DNA from: DASQDT01 sp036380435
GTDB taxonomy: Bacteria > Acidobacteriota > Blastocatellia > Pyrinomonadales > Pyrinomonadaceae
Assembly (NCBI GenBank): GCA_036380435.1
Contig: DASVES010000480.1
Location: 1-9,539 of the forward strand
Reading direction: 5' to 3'
Length of the DNA stretch: 9,539 nt
Shown: positions 1 to 7,700 of the stretch, piece by piece
How the letters are laid out: each line of letters opens with the position of its first letter
Position numbering within the stretch: position 1 is the first letter of the stretch
Made by a program: the position numbers and the translations under genes
The notes under the pieces: model-generated
Databases searched by the model: none
The model's input: only the letters and a program-made list of their open reading frames with translations
What the model was told of the DNA's origin: nothing

Positions 1-641
1 TCGCCGCCGAAGTCGTCGGCGCGCTTCTCCAGCCCCTCGCCCATCTTGTAGCGGGCGAAGCGGCGGACGGTGATGTTCTCCTTGATGGAGGCGATCTTCT
101 CCGTCAGCAAATCCTGGATGGTCTTGGCCGGGTCTTTGACGAACGGCTGGTCGAGCAGCACCGCCTCCTCGTAGAACTTGTTGAGCCGGCCCTCGACGAT
201 CTTGTCGATCACCTGCTCGGGCTTGCTGGCGTTCTTCGGGTCGTTTTTGGCCTGACCGCGCGCGATCTCGCGCTCCTTCTCGACGAGGTCGGCCGGGACT
301 TCCGCGCGCGCGACGTAGCGCGGCTCGGCCGCGGCGATGTGCATCGCGATGTCCTTGACGAGCGACTGGAAAGCCTCGGTGCGCGCGACGAAGTCGGTCT
401 CGCAGTTGACCTCGACGAGGACGCCGACCTTGCCGCCCATGTGGATGTAGGAGCCGACTGCGCCCTCGGCCGCGATACGCCCTTCCTTCTTCTTCGCCGA
501 GGCGAGGCCCCGCTTGCGTAGCAGGTCGATGGCCTGCTCCTCGTTGCCGCCCGCCTCCGTCAATGCGCCCTTGCACTCCATCATCCCCGCGCCCGTCTTC
601 TGGCGCAGGGCCATGACCGCGGCTGCTGTAATCTCCGCCAT
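1..641 (-). CDS. tsf: Translation elongation factor Ts, 3' end cut by window edge
   Basis: EF-Ts is the cytoplasmic guanine-nucleotide exchange factor that releases GDP from EF-Tu during elongation. Read on the minus strand, the frame opens with MAEITAAAVMALRQKTGAGM, the UBA-like N-terminal domain that binds EF-Tu, and contains the family motif NCETDFVAR at about residues 79-87. It continues to VRRFARYKMGEGLEKRADDF, which matches the extreme C-terminus of known EF-Ts proteins. About 213 residues are visible, so only a few residues should be missing. This makes it a short-form EF-Ts, near 220 residues against 283 in E. coli. The ATG at 641-639 is preceded by AGGAGAG about 9 nt upstream, which fixes the start. 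It is the last visible gene of the rplM-rpsI-rpsB-tsf series and is separated from rpsB by a terminator-like hairpin and a heptamer palindrome, so its expression relative to rpsB is probably modulated. Confidence 0.96.
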   Translation of the reverse strand, partial: MAEITAAAVMALRQKTGAGMMECKGALTEAGGNEEQAIDLLRKRGLASAKKKEGRIAAEGAVGSYIHMGGKVGVLVEVNCETDFVARTEAFQSLVKDIAMHIAAAEPRYVARAEVPADLVEKEREIARGQAKNDPKNASKPEQVIDKIVEGRLNKFYEEAVLLDQPFVKDPAKTIQDLLTEKIASIKENITVRRFARYKMGEGLEKRADDFGG

Positions 642-677
642 GTGTTTCAACTCTCCTTGATAGCTTAATGATGAAAA

Positions 678-775
678 GGAAGTCAGGAGACAAAAGTCAG
701 GAGTCAGAATAAAATCCGTGCCCGGCCGCCTCGTATATTCTGACTCCTGACTTCTGTCTCCTGACTCCTGAGTCG
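678..775. repeat. Heptamer-built palindrome 1 (TGACTCC type) between rpsB and tsf
   Basis: Arms 681-711 and 736-766 are inverted copies matching at 30 of 31 positions around a 24-nt loop. The single mismatch (693/754) becomes a G-U pair in the minus-strand transcript, so the RNA stem there is continuous. The right arm reads as five consecutive 7-nt units, TGACTCC, TGACTTC, TGTCTCC, TGACTCC and TGAGTCG (741-775). The left arm holds the complementary units GGAGACA, AAAGTCA and GGAGTCA (686-706). The element is clearly less GC-rich than its surroundings. It lies between the terminator-like hairpin after rpsB and the tsf ribosome-binding site, so it would be transcribed in any read-through message. 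It is too short to encode anything. Confidence 0.9.
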
Positions 776-776
776 T

Positions 777-823
777 TAAAAAGCGCAGCCCCGGCGGGTT
801 CATCCGCGCCGGCAGGCTGCGCT
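777..823 (-). terminator. Intrinsic terminator/attenuator after rpsB
   Basis: A 9-bp outer stem (815-823 with 782-790) encloses a 6-bp inner stem (807-812 with 791-796) with a 2-nt bulge. On the minus strand it is followed by a short T run (782-778). It begins about 45 nt past the rpsB stop codon, before tsf. Because tsf lacks a clear promoter of its own, the hairpin may act as a partial terminator that lowers tsf transcription relative to rpsB. Confidence 0.75.
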
Positions 824-868
824 GGCCGAAGAGTAATCTTACCGACCTACGGTCTTCAAATCTCGACT

Positions 869-1843
869 CTAGCTCGCCACGCCGACCGTCTCCGCGCCCT
901 TGTCCTGCTCGGGCGAGCGGGCGGGTTGCGTGCCCTCGGCCGCGTCGCCGCCGGTCGCCCCGCGCACGGGCGCGCCCGTCCCGGCCTGCTCGTGATCGCC
1001 GACGCTGTCGGGCTGCTGGCCCGTCTTGCCGAAGCCGATGTTGCCGGGAACGCTCGTCTGCGTCTCGGCCGAAGGGGCGGCGGCCGGCATGTCCGCCGCG
1101 TTCTGCGACTCGGCCGGGGCCGGCTCCTCTTCTTCCTCGTTGCCCTTGGCGCGCATCTGCGCGCCCTCGATAACGGCGTCGGCCATGCGCGAAGCGAAGA
1201 GGCGAATGGCGCGCAGGGCGTCGTCGTTGCCGGGGATCACGTAGTCGATGCCCTCGGGCGAGCAGTTCGTGTCCACGACGGCGATGACGGGTATCCCTAA
1301 GCGATTGGCCTCGGCGACGGCGATCTCCTCCTTACGCACGTCGATGATGAAGAGCGCGTCGGGCACCCGCGTCATGTTCTTGATGCCCGCGAGGTTCTTG
1401 TCGAGAATCTCGCGCTCGCGGTCAAACTTGATGCGCTCCTTCTTGGTGATCATCTCGTAGCGGCCGTCGGTCTGCATCGCTTCGAGGTCGCGCAGCCGCT
1501 TGATCGACTTCTGGACGGTCTGGAAGTTGGTGAGCAAACCGCCGAGCCAGCGGTTGTTGATGTAGTACTGCCCGGCGCGCACGGACTCTTCGCGGATGGC
1601 GTCCTGGGCCTGCCGCTTGGTGCCGACGAAGAGGACGGTGCGCCCGCGGTCTTCGCCGGCCAGCGCCGTGACGAACGCGATGGCGTCGCGGAACATCTTC
1701 TGCGTCTTCTGGAGGTCGATGATGTTGATGCCGTTGCGCTCGCCAAAGATGAACTCCTTCATCTTCGGGTTCCAGCGCCTGACCTGGTGGCCGAAGTGGA
1801 CGCCGGCCTCCAAAAGCTCCTTCATGGTGACGGTTACTGCCAA
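869..1843 (-). CDS. rpsB: 30S ribosomal protein S2 with long low-complexity C-terminal tail
   Basis: S2 is a late-assembling small-subunit protein that stabilises the 30S head/body region and helps recruit S1. The frame reads MAVTVTMKELLEAGVHFGHQ, then the family hallmarks RRWNPKMKEFIFGERNGINI (about 22-41), LFVGTKRQAQ (71-80), NNRWLGGLLTNF (96-107) and VVDTNCSP (189-196). I chose the TTG at 1843-1841, read as Met, because GAGGAGG ends 7 nt before it; the next ATG (1825) would sit 25 nt away. The product is 324 residues. After RAKG (about 231-234) a run of five glutamates opens a tail of roughly 90 residues rich in Ala, Pro, Gly, Thr and Gln that is absent from E. coli S2 (241 aa) and probably disordered. 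The upstream frame stays open to 1996, but that extension contains the heptamer hairpin and is not protein-like. Confidence 0.97.
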   Translation of the reverse strand: MAVTVTMKELLEAGVHFGHQVRRWNPKMKEFIFGERNGINIIDLQKTQKMFRDAIAFVTALAGEDRGRTVLFVGTKRQAQDAIREESVRAGQYYINNRWLGGLLTNFQTVQKSIKRLRDLEAMQTDGRYEMITKKERIKFDREREILDKNLAGIKNMTRVPDALFIIDVRKEEIAVAEANRLGIPVIAVVDTNCSPEGIDYVIPGNDDALRAIRLFASRMADAVIEGAQMRAKGNEEEEEPAPAESQNAADMPAAAPSAETQTSVPGNIGFGKTGQQPDSVGDHEQAGTGAPVRGATGGDAAEGTQPARSPEQDKGAETVGVAS

Positions 1844-1857
1844 ACTAAAGCCTCCTC
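1841..1857 (-). promoter_or_regulatory. rpsB ribosome-binding site setting a TTG start
   Basis: The minus strand carries GAGGAGG (1857-1851), then a 7-nt spacer and TTG (1843-1841). This is the only start candidate at canonical spacing. A TTG start on an abundant ribosomal protein would lower initiation slightly and suits a regulated gene. Confidence 0.8.
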
Positions 1858-1882
1858 TACAGTTGATTGGTTTAGTGTACTC

Positions 1883-1930
1883 GCCGCGCCCCACGCGCCC
1901 CCTCCGCGGGGCAACCAACCGGGGCGCGGC
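1883..1930 (-). promoter_or_regulatory. Nested stem-loop in the rpsB leader
   Basis: A perfect 10-bp GC inverted repeat (1883-1892 GCCGCGCCCC and 1921-1930 GGGGCGCGGC) encloses a second 5-bp stem (1897-1901 with 1908-1912). It lies 40-87 nt upstream of the rpsB TTG and has no following T run, so it looks like a leader structure rather than a terminator. In other bacteria S2 represses its own mRNA through a 5' leader. A similar role here is inference, and I did not match it to a known S2-leader consensus. Confidence 0.5.
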
Positions 1931-1941
1931 AATGGATTTTG

Positions 1942-2019
1942 CGGTGATGAGTGATAAGTGATGAGTGATAAGAGTAAGAAAAGTTTTTCTTATCACTCAT
2001 CACTTATTACTTATCACCG
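1942..2019. repeat. Heptamer-built palindrome 2 (GTGATRA type) between rpsI and rpsB
   Basis: Arms 1942-1972 and 1989-2019 are inverted copies identical at 29 of 31 positions around a 16-nt loop. The left arm holds four exact tandem 7-mers: GTGATGA, GTGATAA, GTGATGA, GTGATAA (1944-1971). The right arm holds TTATCAC, TCATCAC, TTATTAC, TTATCAC (1990-2017), the complementary series. It begins only 6 nt past the rpsI stop codon and is AT-rich against a GC-rich background. In RNA it would form a long stem between two co-transcribed genes. It could slow or terminate transcription or protect the 3' end of the rplM-rpsI message; none of these roles is shown by the sequence. Confidence 0.92.
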
Positions 2020-2025
2020 TCTTCT

Positions 2026-2418
2026 CTATCTCTTCGAGAACTGGAAGCGCTTGCGCGCGCCCTTCTGGCCGTACTTCTTGCGCTCCTTGATGCGCGGGTC
2101 GCGCGTGATCAGCCCGGCTTGCTTGAGCGTGCGCCGCAGCTCGCTGTTGTATTCGAGCAGCGCCCGCGTGATGCCGTGGCGGACGGCGCCGGCCGGCCCC
2201 GAGGGGCCTCCGCCGGCGACGTTCACCAAAACATCGAACTTATCGACCGTGTCGGTGAGCTTCAGCGGCTGGCTGATGATCATGCGCAGGGTCTGGTTGG
2301 GGAAGTATTGCTCGAAGGTCTTGCGATTGATGCGGAATTCGCCGGTGCCCGGCCTCAGATAGACGCGCGCCGTCGAAGTCTTGCGCCGTCCGGTTCCGTA
2401 ATACTGAATATCTGCCAC
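2026..2418 (-). CDS. rpsI: 30S ribosomal protein S9
   Basis: S9 sits in the head of the small subunit, and its C-terminal tail reaches the P-site tRNA. The 130-residue product begins MADIQYYGTGRRKTSTARVY, carries the conserved GGGPSGPAGAVRHGITRALL segment (about 69-88) and ends in the diagnostic basic tail DPRIKERKKYGQKGARKRFQFSKR, whose final Lys-Arg contacts the P-site tRNA anticodon stem. Length and both ends match the family. The start is GTG (2418-2416), with AAGGA about 6 nt upstream. It lies 27 nt downstream of rplM, the almost universal rplM-rpsI pairing, and is co-transcribed with it. It is followed at once by palindrome 2. Confidence 0.98.
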   Translation of the reverse strand: MADIQYYGTGRRKTSTARVYLRPGTGEFRINRKTFEQYFPNQTLRMIISQPLKLTDTVDKFDVLVNVAGGGPSGPAGAVRHGITRALLEYNSELRRTLKQAGLITRDPRIKERKKYGQKGARKRFQFSKR

Positions 2419-2445
2419 AGCTCGTCCTTCCTCGAAAATCCTGGT

Positions 2446-2910
2446 TTACTTCTTGGCCCCGGCGTCGGCGCGCGCGCTCAAGGGGAGCGCCTCGGGCTGC
2501 TGGGCCGCGTGCCGGTGCTCGGCGTCGCCATAGACCTTCAGCTTCTTGCCCATCGCCTTGCCAAGCTTCGTCTTCGGGAGCATCCCGCGCACAGCGATCT
2601 CGATGACGCGCTCGGGGTGCTTCTTGAACTGCTCCTCGACGGTGACGGAGCGCAGGCCGCCCGGATAGAGCGTGTGCCGGTGGTAGACCTTCTGCGTCGC
2701 CTTGGCGCCCTTGAAGACGGCCTTGCGCGCATTGACGACAATGACGTGGTCGCCCATGTCGATGAAGGGCGTCCACTGCGGCTTGTTCTTGCCCATGAGC
2801 ACGCGCGCCACCTCGGTCGCGAGGCGGCCCACCGTCTGCCCGGCCGCGTCCACGATGTACCACTTGCGATTATCAGCGAGACCCTGCCCGCTGGGAAAGT
2901 AGGTTGACAT
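2446..2910 (-). CDS. rplM: 50S ribosomal protein L13
   Basis: L13 is an early-assembling large-subunit protein that binds 23S rRNA. The 154-residue product contains RKWYIVDAAGQTVGRLATEV (about 15-34), FIDMGDHVIVVNA (49-61), PERVIEIAVRGMLPKTKLGK (99-118) and KLKVYGDAEHRHAAQQPEAL (123-142), all diagnostic L13 blocks. It is about 12 residues longer than E. coli L13, mainly in a short C-terminal tail (SARADAGAKK). The ATG at 2910-2908 has only a weak purine-rich AGAGAGA upstream, so the start is supported mainly by homology. It is the first gene of the minus-strand translation operon, with a strong promoter at 2982-2954. In E. coli L13 represses its own operon; nothing in this leader proves the same here. 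Confidence 0.98.
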   Translation of the reverse strand: MSTYFPSGQGLADNRKWYIVDAAGQTVGRLATEVARVLMGKNKPQWTPFIDMGDHVIVVNARKAVFKGAKATQKVYHRHTLYPGGLRSVTVEEQFKKHPERVIEIAVRGMLPKTKLGKAMGKKLKVYGDAEHRHAAQQPEALPLSARADAGAKK

Positions 2911-2953
2911 AGGTTAAGTCTCTCTAAAATAAGCGTCTAAAACGCGAACGGGT

Positions 2954-2982
2954 AGAATACGAAACGGCCGAAAAGATGTCAA
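2954..2982 (-). promoter_or_regulatory. Near-consensus sigma70-type promoter of the rplM operon
   Basis: On the minus strand a perfect -35 box TTGACA (2982-2977) is followed, after exactly 17 nt, by TATTCT (2959-2954), 4 of 6 matches to TATAAT. It lies about 45 nt upstream of the rplM ATG and just downstream of the M48 terminator, so it should start the ribosomal-protein transcript independently. Confidence 0.82.
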
Positions 2983-3010
2983 GCCGATGGGGTTTGTGCG
3001 CCGCTTCGGC

Positions 3011-3043
3011 AAAAAGGCTCTCAGGCCGCTTTGCCTGAGAGCC
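3011..3043 (-). terminator. Intrinsic terminator of the M48 protease gene
   Basis: A perfect 11-bp inverted repeat (3033-3043 and 3016-3026) with a 6-nt loop is followed on the minus strand by five T (3015-3011). It starts about 28 nt past the protease stop codon and insulates the ribosomal-protein operon from it. Confidence 0.9.
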
Positions 3044-3071
3044 TCGTTGTTCGATGTAGCCGTTAAAGCGG

Positions 3072-4280
3072 TTACGGGTTGTTGCCCGGCTGAGTCGGGG
3101 CCGGGGTCGTGGTCGTTGCGGGGTCGCCGGTGCGACGCTTGAGGCGGGGCGCCTCGTTCTTCTCCTCCTTGGTCGCGTCAGTCGCCGGCCCCGTCTCTTC
3201 GGCGGTGGGCTGGCGGCGCTTGAGCGTCGGGCGGCCCGGCGCGCCGCCGCTGTCGTCTCCCGCGGCGAGGTCGCCGGTGGACGAGACACGCGAGTTCGAC
3301 AGACGCAGCAGGCGATTCTTGACGCGCTGGAACTCGGAGGTCGAGATGACGTACTCCTCGCGGTCGGGGAAGCGGGCGACGAGCACCCGCGTGGCCTCGA
3401 CGCGGTCGGGCGGCTGCGGGTGCGTCGTGAAGGTGCGCGCGAAGAAGCCCGGCTTCTTCTTGTTCTGCGCGTTGAGCTTTTCGAACATCGTGGACATCGC
3501 GCTCGGGTCGTAGCCGGCGGCCCACAGGTACTGCACGCCGAGGCGGTCAGCCTCCTCTTCAGCGCCGCGCGTGAACTTGAAGAAGGCCGCGGCGAGGCCC
3601 AAGCCCGCAGTGCTCTGGTAGATCATGCCGGGGATGCCGCCGAGGAAGATCGATCCGACCATCGCGAGTCCTTCGAGCCACTGGCCTTTTCGCATGTTCT
3701 CCATCGCGTGACGCGAGGCGACGTGCGCGATCTCGTGCGCCATCACACCGGCGAGTTCGGCCTCGTTGTCGGCGGCGAGGAGCAGCCCCTTGTTGACGTA
3801 GAAGAAGCCGCCCGGAAGTGCGAAGGCGTTGACCTCGTCGGAGTCGATGACCTTGATGGTGAAGGGAATCTTGGCGTCGGAGTGGAGCACGAGGTTCTGG
3901 CCGACGCGGTTGACGTACTCCGTGACGGTCGGGTCGTCAACGAACTTGGCCTGGCGGTCAACCTCGGCGGAGAGCTGGCGGCCGAGCGCGACCTCTTTTT
4001 CGAGCGAGCCGCCCGAGCTGAAGACCGTGCCCTTGTTGATCTTGCGCTTGCCGATGAGACGCGGGTCTTCGTTCTCCGAGAGCGTCTTGTTGGCGCTCGT
4101 CTGGACGACGGCCGGCGCGGACTTCTGCGAGTCCTTTTTGGCTTTCGCGTCCTTCTGATCCGACGTCTTTGCGTCAGTGGCCGTCTTGTCCTGCCCGGCG
4201 GCGAGCGCGGACGCGGAGCCGGCCAGAAGGCTCGCCGAGAGGGCGAGGGCCGTGAGACCGCGGGAGAAATTACTCGTCAT
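3072..4280 (-). CDS. Secreted M48-family zinc metalloprotease (BepA/LoiP-like)
   Basis: M48 peptidases are zinc endopeptidases; exported members act in periplasmic or outer-membrane protein quality control. The frame opens with MTSNFSRGLTALALSASLLA and continues to SASALAAG, a Sec-type signal peptide likely cleaved near residues 26-28. A disordered Lys/Asp/Ala stretch follows to about residue 70. The catalytic motif HEIAH sits at 182-186 (zinc ligands His182 and His186, base Glu183), and the third ligand is probably Glu243 in EEEADRLG. DSDEVNAFALPGGFFYVNKG (about 146-165) and the late THPQPPDRV (286-294) are typical of the family. No TPR domain follows, unlike BepA; instead a basic/Pro/Thr-rich tail (about 330-402) holds two LKRR motifs. 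I chose the ATG at 4280 because GGAGG lies 9 nt upstream; the open frame to 4352 adds 24 unlikely residues before the signal peptide. The gene is monocistronic, with its own terminator. Confidence 0.92.
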   Translation of the reverse strand: MTSNFSRGLTALALSASLLAGSASALAAGQDKTATDAKTSDQKDAKAKKDSQKSAPAVVQTSANKTLSENEDPRLIGKRKINKGTVFSSGGSLEKEVALGRQLSAEVDRQAKFVDDPTVTEYVNRVGQNLVLHSDAKIPFTIKVIDSDEVNAFALPGGFFYVNKGLLLAADNEAELAGVMAHEIAHVASRHAMENMRKGQWLEGLAMVGSIFLGGIPGMIYQSTAGLGLAAAFFKFTRGAEEEADRLGVQYLWAAGYDPSAMSTMFEKLNAQNKKKPGFFARTFTTHPQPPDRVEATRVLVARFPDREEYVISTSEFQRVKNRLLRLSNSRVSSTGDLAAGDDSGGAPGRPTLKRRQPTAEETGPATDATKEEKNEAPRLKRRTGDPATTTTPAPTQPGNNP

Positions 4281-4784
4281 GTGGAAGTGCCTCCAAAAAA
4301 ATCGTAACAAGCGACAGATGCCGTAAAGGTTCGTCGGGCCGCCCTCCGGCAACGGAAGGCGCTCATCTCGGGCGGTTACGGCCGATCAACCGAACCCCGC
4401 CGCACCCCGACGGCGCGACGCGGGCCGACAACACGACAGATTTCAAAGGAGCGCATGGCGCCGGGCGTAGTTCAAAAGAGATTTCGGACGGGCCTCGGGA
4501 AACGCGCAAGTCTTTGATGCGCCGGCCCGCTCCGCGGGTTGCGCCGGGGCGCCTCAGCTTTCGCGGCGCGACGCGGCCGCCCCGAAACTCCCCCGTCGCG
4601 GGAGCGGTGCGAAACGTCTGCTCTGCTACGTTTGTTCCGCGACGATTATAGGGCAGAACGCGCGGAAAACATAAATAATTGCGTCGCACGCGTCCTGCGT
4701 GATACAGTCAAATTCGGCCCCGCCTCGCGCCTCATCCGGCCACGTCAACCGACCGCCTCCGTGACAGTCAGCCATCAGGGTGTA
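4281..4784. other. Divergent intergenic region between the M48 protease and the large ATPase
   Basis: About 500 bp lie between the two outward-reading starts. Reading frames cross it on both strands (up to 108 codons on the minus strand, and an in-frame 82-codon extension of the ATPase), but none looks like protein and none has a good ribosome-binding site. It must hold both promoters. A small CCCGC/GCGGG hairpin at 4526-4538 and other short GC palindromes are expected at this base composition. The stretch 4661-4682 is locally AT-rich. I see no tRNA, no repeat of the heptamer type and no clear operator. Confidence 0.6.
4679..4706 (+). promoter_or_regulatory. Possible promoter of the large ATPase gene
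   Basis: TTGCGT (4679-4684) and GATACA (4701-4706) are separated by 16 nt at the edge of an AT-rich patch, about 80 nt upstream of the chosen ATG. The -10 match is weak, so this is only a candidate. Confidence 0.3.
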
Positions 4785-7700
4785 ATGAAACGCACGCAAG
4801 ACAAGATTAAGGACATCGTCGAGCCGCAGGACTTCGACGAGGTGCGTAACGTCGTCTCCGACCCCGCACGCTCTCTCGCCGCCTACTGCTTCACCGACGC
4901 CACTTCCGACCTCCTCGCGCGCTGGCTCGACGCCTTAGCCGACCTCCCGCGCGGACGCGGGGCGGCGCGCTCGCTCGCGGGCGTCCGGGGCGTCGGCAAG
5001 AGCCACGCGCTGGCCGTCTTCGGCGCGCTGGCCGCGCAGGAGCGGCTGCGTCTGGACGTGTCGGACGCGCACGTGGCGACGAGCGCGCGGCGTCTGTCGG
5101 GCCGACGCTACATGGTCGTCCGCGTCGAGCGCGGCACGCGCGACACGCTCGCCGAGGAGATGGCCGCCGCTTTCGGCCGGGCCTTCGGAGGGAGCGAAGC
5201 GCAGTGGGGCACTGACCCGGCCGGGATGCTGGCCGTCGCCGGCTCGCGCGCCCACGACTCGACGCTCGTCCTCATCATCGACACCGGCTTCGACCGCCCC
5301 TCGCGCGTCCGGCGCGACGACGGCACGCACCTCGGCGAGATCGCCCGCACCGCCCGCGGCGCCAACGCCTTCGTCGCCCTCGCCCTCGACGACGACATCT
5401 CCGGCGCCGACGGCCCCAACGTCGCCATCGCCGGCACCTATCACATCGACTTCCTCGACCACGAACATCTCTTCCGCATCGCCGACACCTACATCCTCCA
5501 CAAGAACGAGCGGGGCCGCGCCGCGCTCCACGACATCTATCTCCACCTGCGCGCGAGTGTGCCCGGCTTCAACTGGAGCGAGCCGCGCTTCGCCGCGCTC
5601 TACCCCGTCCACCCGCTCGTGGCCGACGTGGCGGCGGCCGTGCGTCTCTACGCGCCCACATTTGCTTTTCTCCCCTTCGCCGCCGAGGCCGCACGCCGCG
5701 CCACGTCCCGGCCCGCGCTCTCGCTCGTCCTGCTCGACGAGGTCTTCGACCGCGCCGAGCGCGACCTGCGCAAGTCGCCGGAGCTGAAGGAGGCTTTCGA
5801 GGCTTACGACGATCTGGCGACGCGCGTCGTCGCGCAGTTCCCCGTCATGCAGCGGCTGGAGGCGAAGCTCGTCTTAAAGACGCTCTTCATCCTCTCGCTC
5901 GACGGCGGCGGCGCCACGCCGCAGGGGCTGTGCGCGGCGCTGCTGGTCTCGCAGGAGTCGGCGCCCGCGGGCGGCGCGGCCCGCGTGAGCGAGATGCTCG
6001 ACAGGTTCGTCGAGGCCGCGCCCGAAGCCCTGCGTGTTGGCGACGAGGCGGCGGCCGGCGACGGCCCACGCTATCGCCTCCAGATCGGCGCCCTCGACAA
6101 ATTCCAGACCGCGCTTGAGCGCAGCGTCGAGCGCCTGCCCGACGGCTCCGACTCCCTCGCGCTCACGCAGCTCAGGGCCGCGGCCCACGCGCGCTTCGAG
6201 GACTGGCCCTTCGCCGACGGCCACGATGAGCAGACGGCGACCGCCAACTTCAACCTTGCCTGGCGCGGCTCCGAGCGGCGCGCGCGCATGGTCTGGGTTG
6301 ACGCGGCGGCATCGCCACCCGCCGCCGCGCCCGACTTCGACCTCGAAGTTTTTATCTATGCGCCCGGCGCCGAAGCCACGCCCGCGCCGCCGGCCGCCAC
6401 AGATGAGGATGCCGGCGCGGCGCCGCTCTCGGTCGTCTGGCGGCCCGGCGAGGTCACAGCGGAAGAGTTGACGACGCTGCGCCGACTCCTCGCCCTGCGC
6501 ACGGACGGCACGCTCGCCGCGGACTTCACCGAGACGGCCGTCGCCGCCGAGACGGTGCTCGCCGCGCAGGCCCAGCGCGTCTGGGCGCGCATCTACCTCG
6601 ACGCGGGCACGCTCGAAGTGGGCGGCGAGCGGAAGTCGCCCGACGACCGCGCGCGCGGCTCGCGCACGCTCTCGGCCGCCCTCTCCACGACGCTCGCGCC
6701 ACACTTCGCCGAACTCTACCCGCAACACCCACAGTTCGCCGAGACACTTCGGGACGCGGACGTAGAGCGTCTGTCGGCTGGCCTCTTCGCCGGCGCCGGC
6801 GCATCCGACGCGGAGGTCGAGCGTCTGGCGCGCGTCTTCGCGCTTCCGCTCGGACTCGTCGAGCGGCGCGGCAACGAGCACATCCTCGCGCCGGGCGACG
6901 ACGGCGCGGACGACCCCGCGTGGGTGAAGGAAGTGCTCCGACTCGTCGCTCACACTGACGCCGCGTCAGCCCCGCTCACATCAGCGTCGCCCGCAACAGT
7001 CCCGCTCGAATCAATCCGCGGCGCTCTCCGCCGTCCGCCCTACGGACTCCAGCGCGAGGCGCAGAACCTCTTGCTCGCGGCGCTCGCCGCGCAGCGACGC
7101 ATCGAACTCTTCGACGCGTCGGGCGAGCGCGCCCTCCGCCCCGGCCGCCCGCTGAACTGGGATGAAGTCGCCTCGGTCGCGCCCGCGGCCCAACAGGGTC
7201 GCGACCCGGAGCAGTCGGCCGCGTGGGCGCGTCTACTGACGGGGCGGCCCGACCTCCGTGCGCTGTCCGATAGGGAGGCGCGCGGCGCCGCCTCGATGGC
7301 GCTCTCCGAGTGGCTCGAACGCTGGCGCGCACTCAAACTTGGCGAGCGTTTCGACGCGCTGCCCGACGCGCTGTTGACGACGCGCGTGTGGAGAATGAAT
7401 GCGGAGGCGTGCCGGCGCTTCGGGGCGGCGGCCGAGGCCGTCCGCCTCGTGCTCGCCAGCGAACTCTCGCTCGACGAGGGGCTGGAGCGCGTGGCCGACG
7501 CCTTCGACAATTCCGCCGACACGCTCGCCGAGGCCGCGCACGACCTCGACGCGCTCACCCAGTTCGTGGAAAATTGCGTGGCGCGCCGCCGCGCCGCCGC
7601 TTATCTCCTGACGGCGGGGCAGACCGGCGTGGACGAGATCGAGGCCGCGCGCCGCGAGCTGCTTTCAATCGCGCGGGAGCGCGCCTGCCTGTTCGACGCC

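Noticed and set aside
678..775. CRISPR-like array in the intergenic repeats
   Set aside because: The units are contiguous degenerate 7-mers without unique spacers, and no cas gene is present.
1844..1996. Extended rpsB reading frame to an ATG at 1996
   Set aside because: It is made of the heptamer palindrome and GC leader stem; a strong ribosome-binding site points to the TTG at 1843.
1942..2019. Insertion-sequence ends or a MITE
   Set aside because: No target-site duplication is evident, and the four elements share a design but no common terminal sequence, as a transposase would require.
3420..4307. Plus-strand frame of 295 codons opposite the M48 protease
   Set aside because: It is the complement shadow of a gene with a signal peptide and HEIAH motif; it has no recognisable domain.
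4281..4352. Extended M48 reading frame to an ATG at 4352
   Set aside because: It would put 24 residues before a normal Sec signal peptide, whereas GGAGG lies at good spacing before the ATG at 4280.
4363..4689. Minus-strand frame of 108 codons in the divergent intergenic region
   Set aside because: Arg/Pro-rich composition, no convincing ribosome-binding site and no recognisable motif.
4539..4784. In-frame 82-codon N-terminal extension of the large ATPase
   Set aside because: It is Arg/Pro-rich without family-like sequence, has no ribosome-binding site, and covers the likely promoter region; the recognisable protein begins at 4785.
5874..6953. Long antisense frame of 359 codons opposite the ATPase gene
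   Set aside because: High-GC codon bias leaves antisense frames open; its Arg/Gly-rich translation matches no family and the plus frame is the coherent protein.
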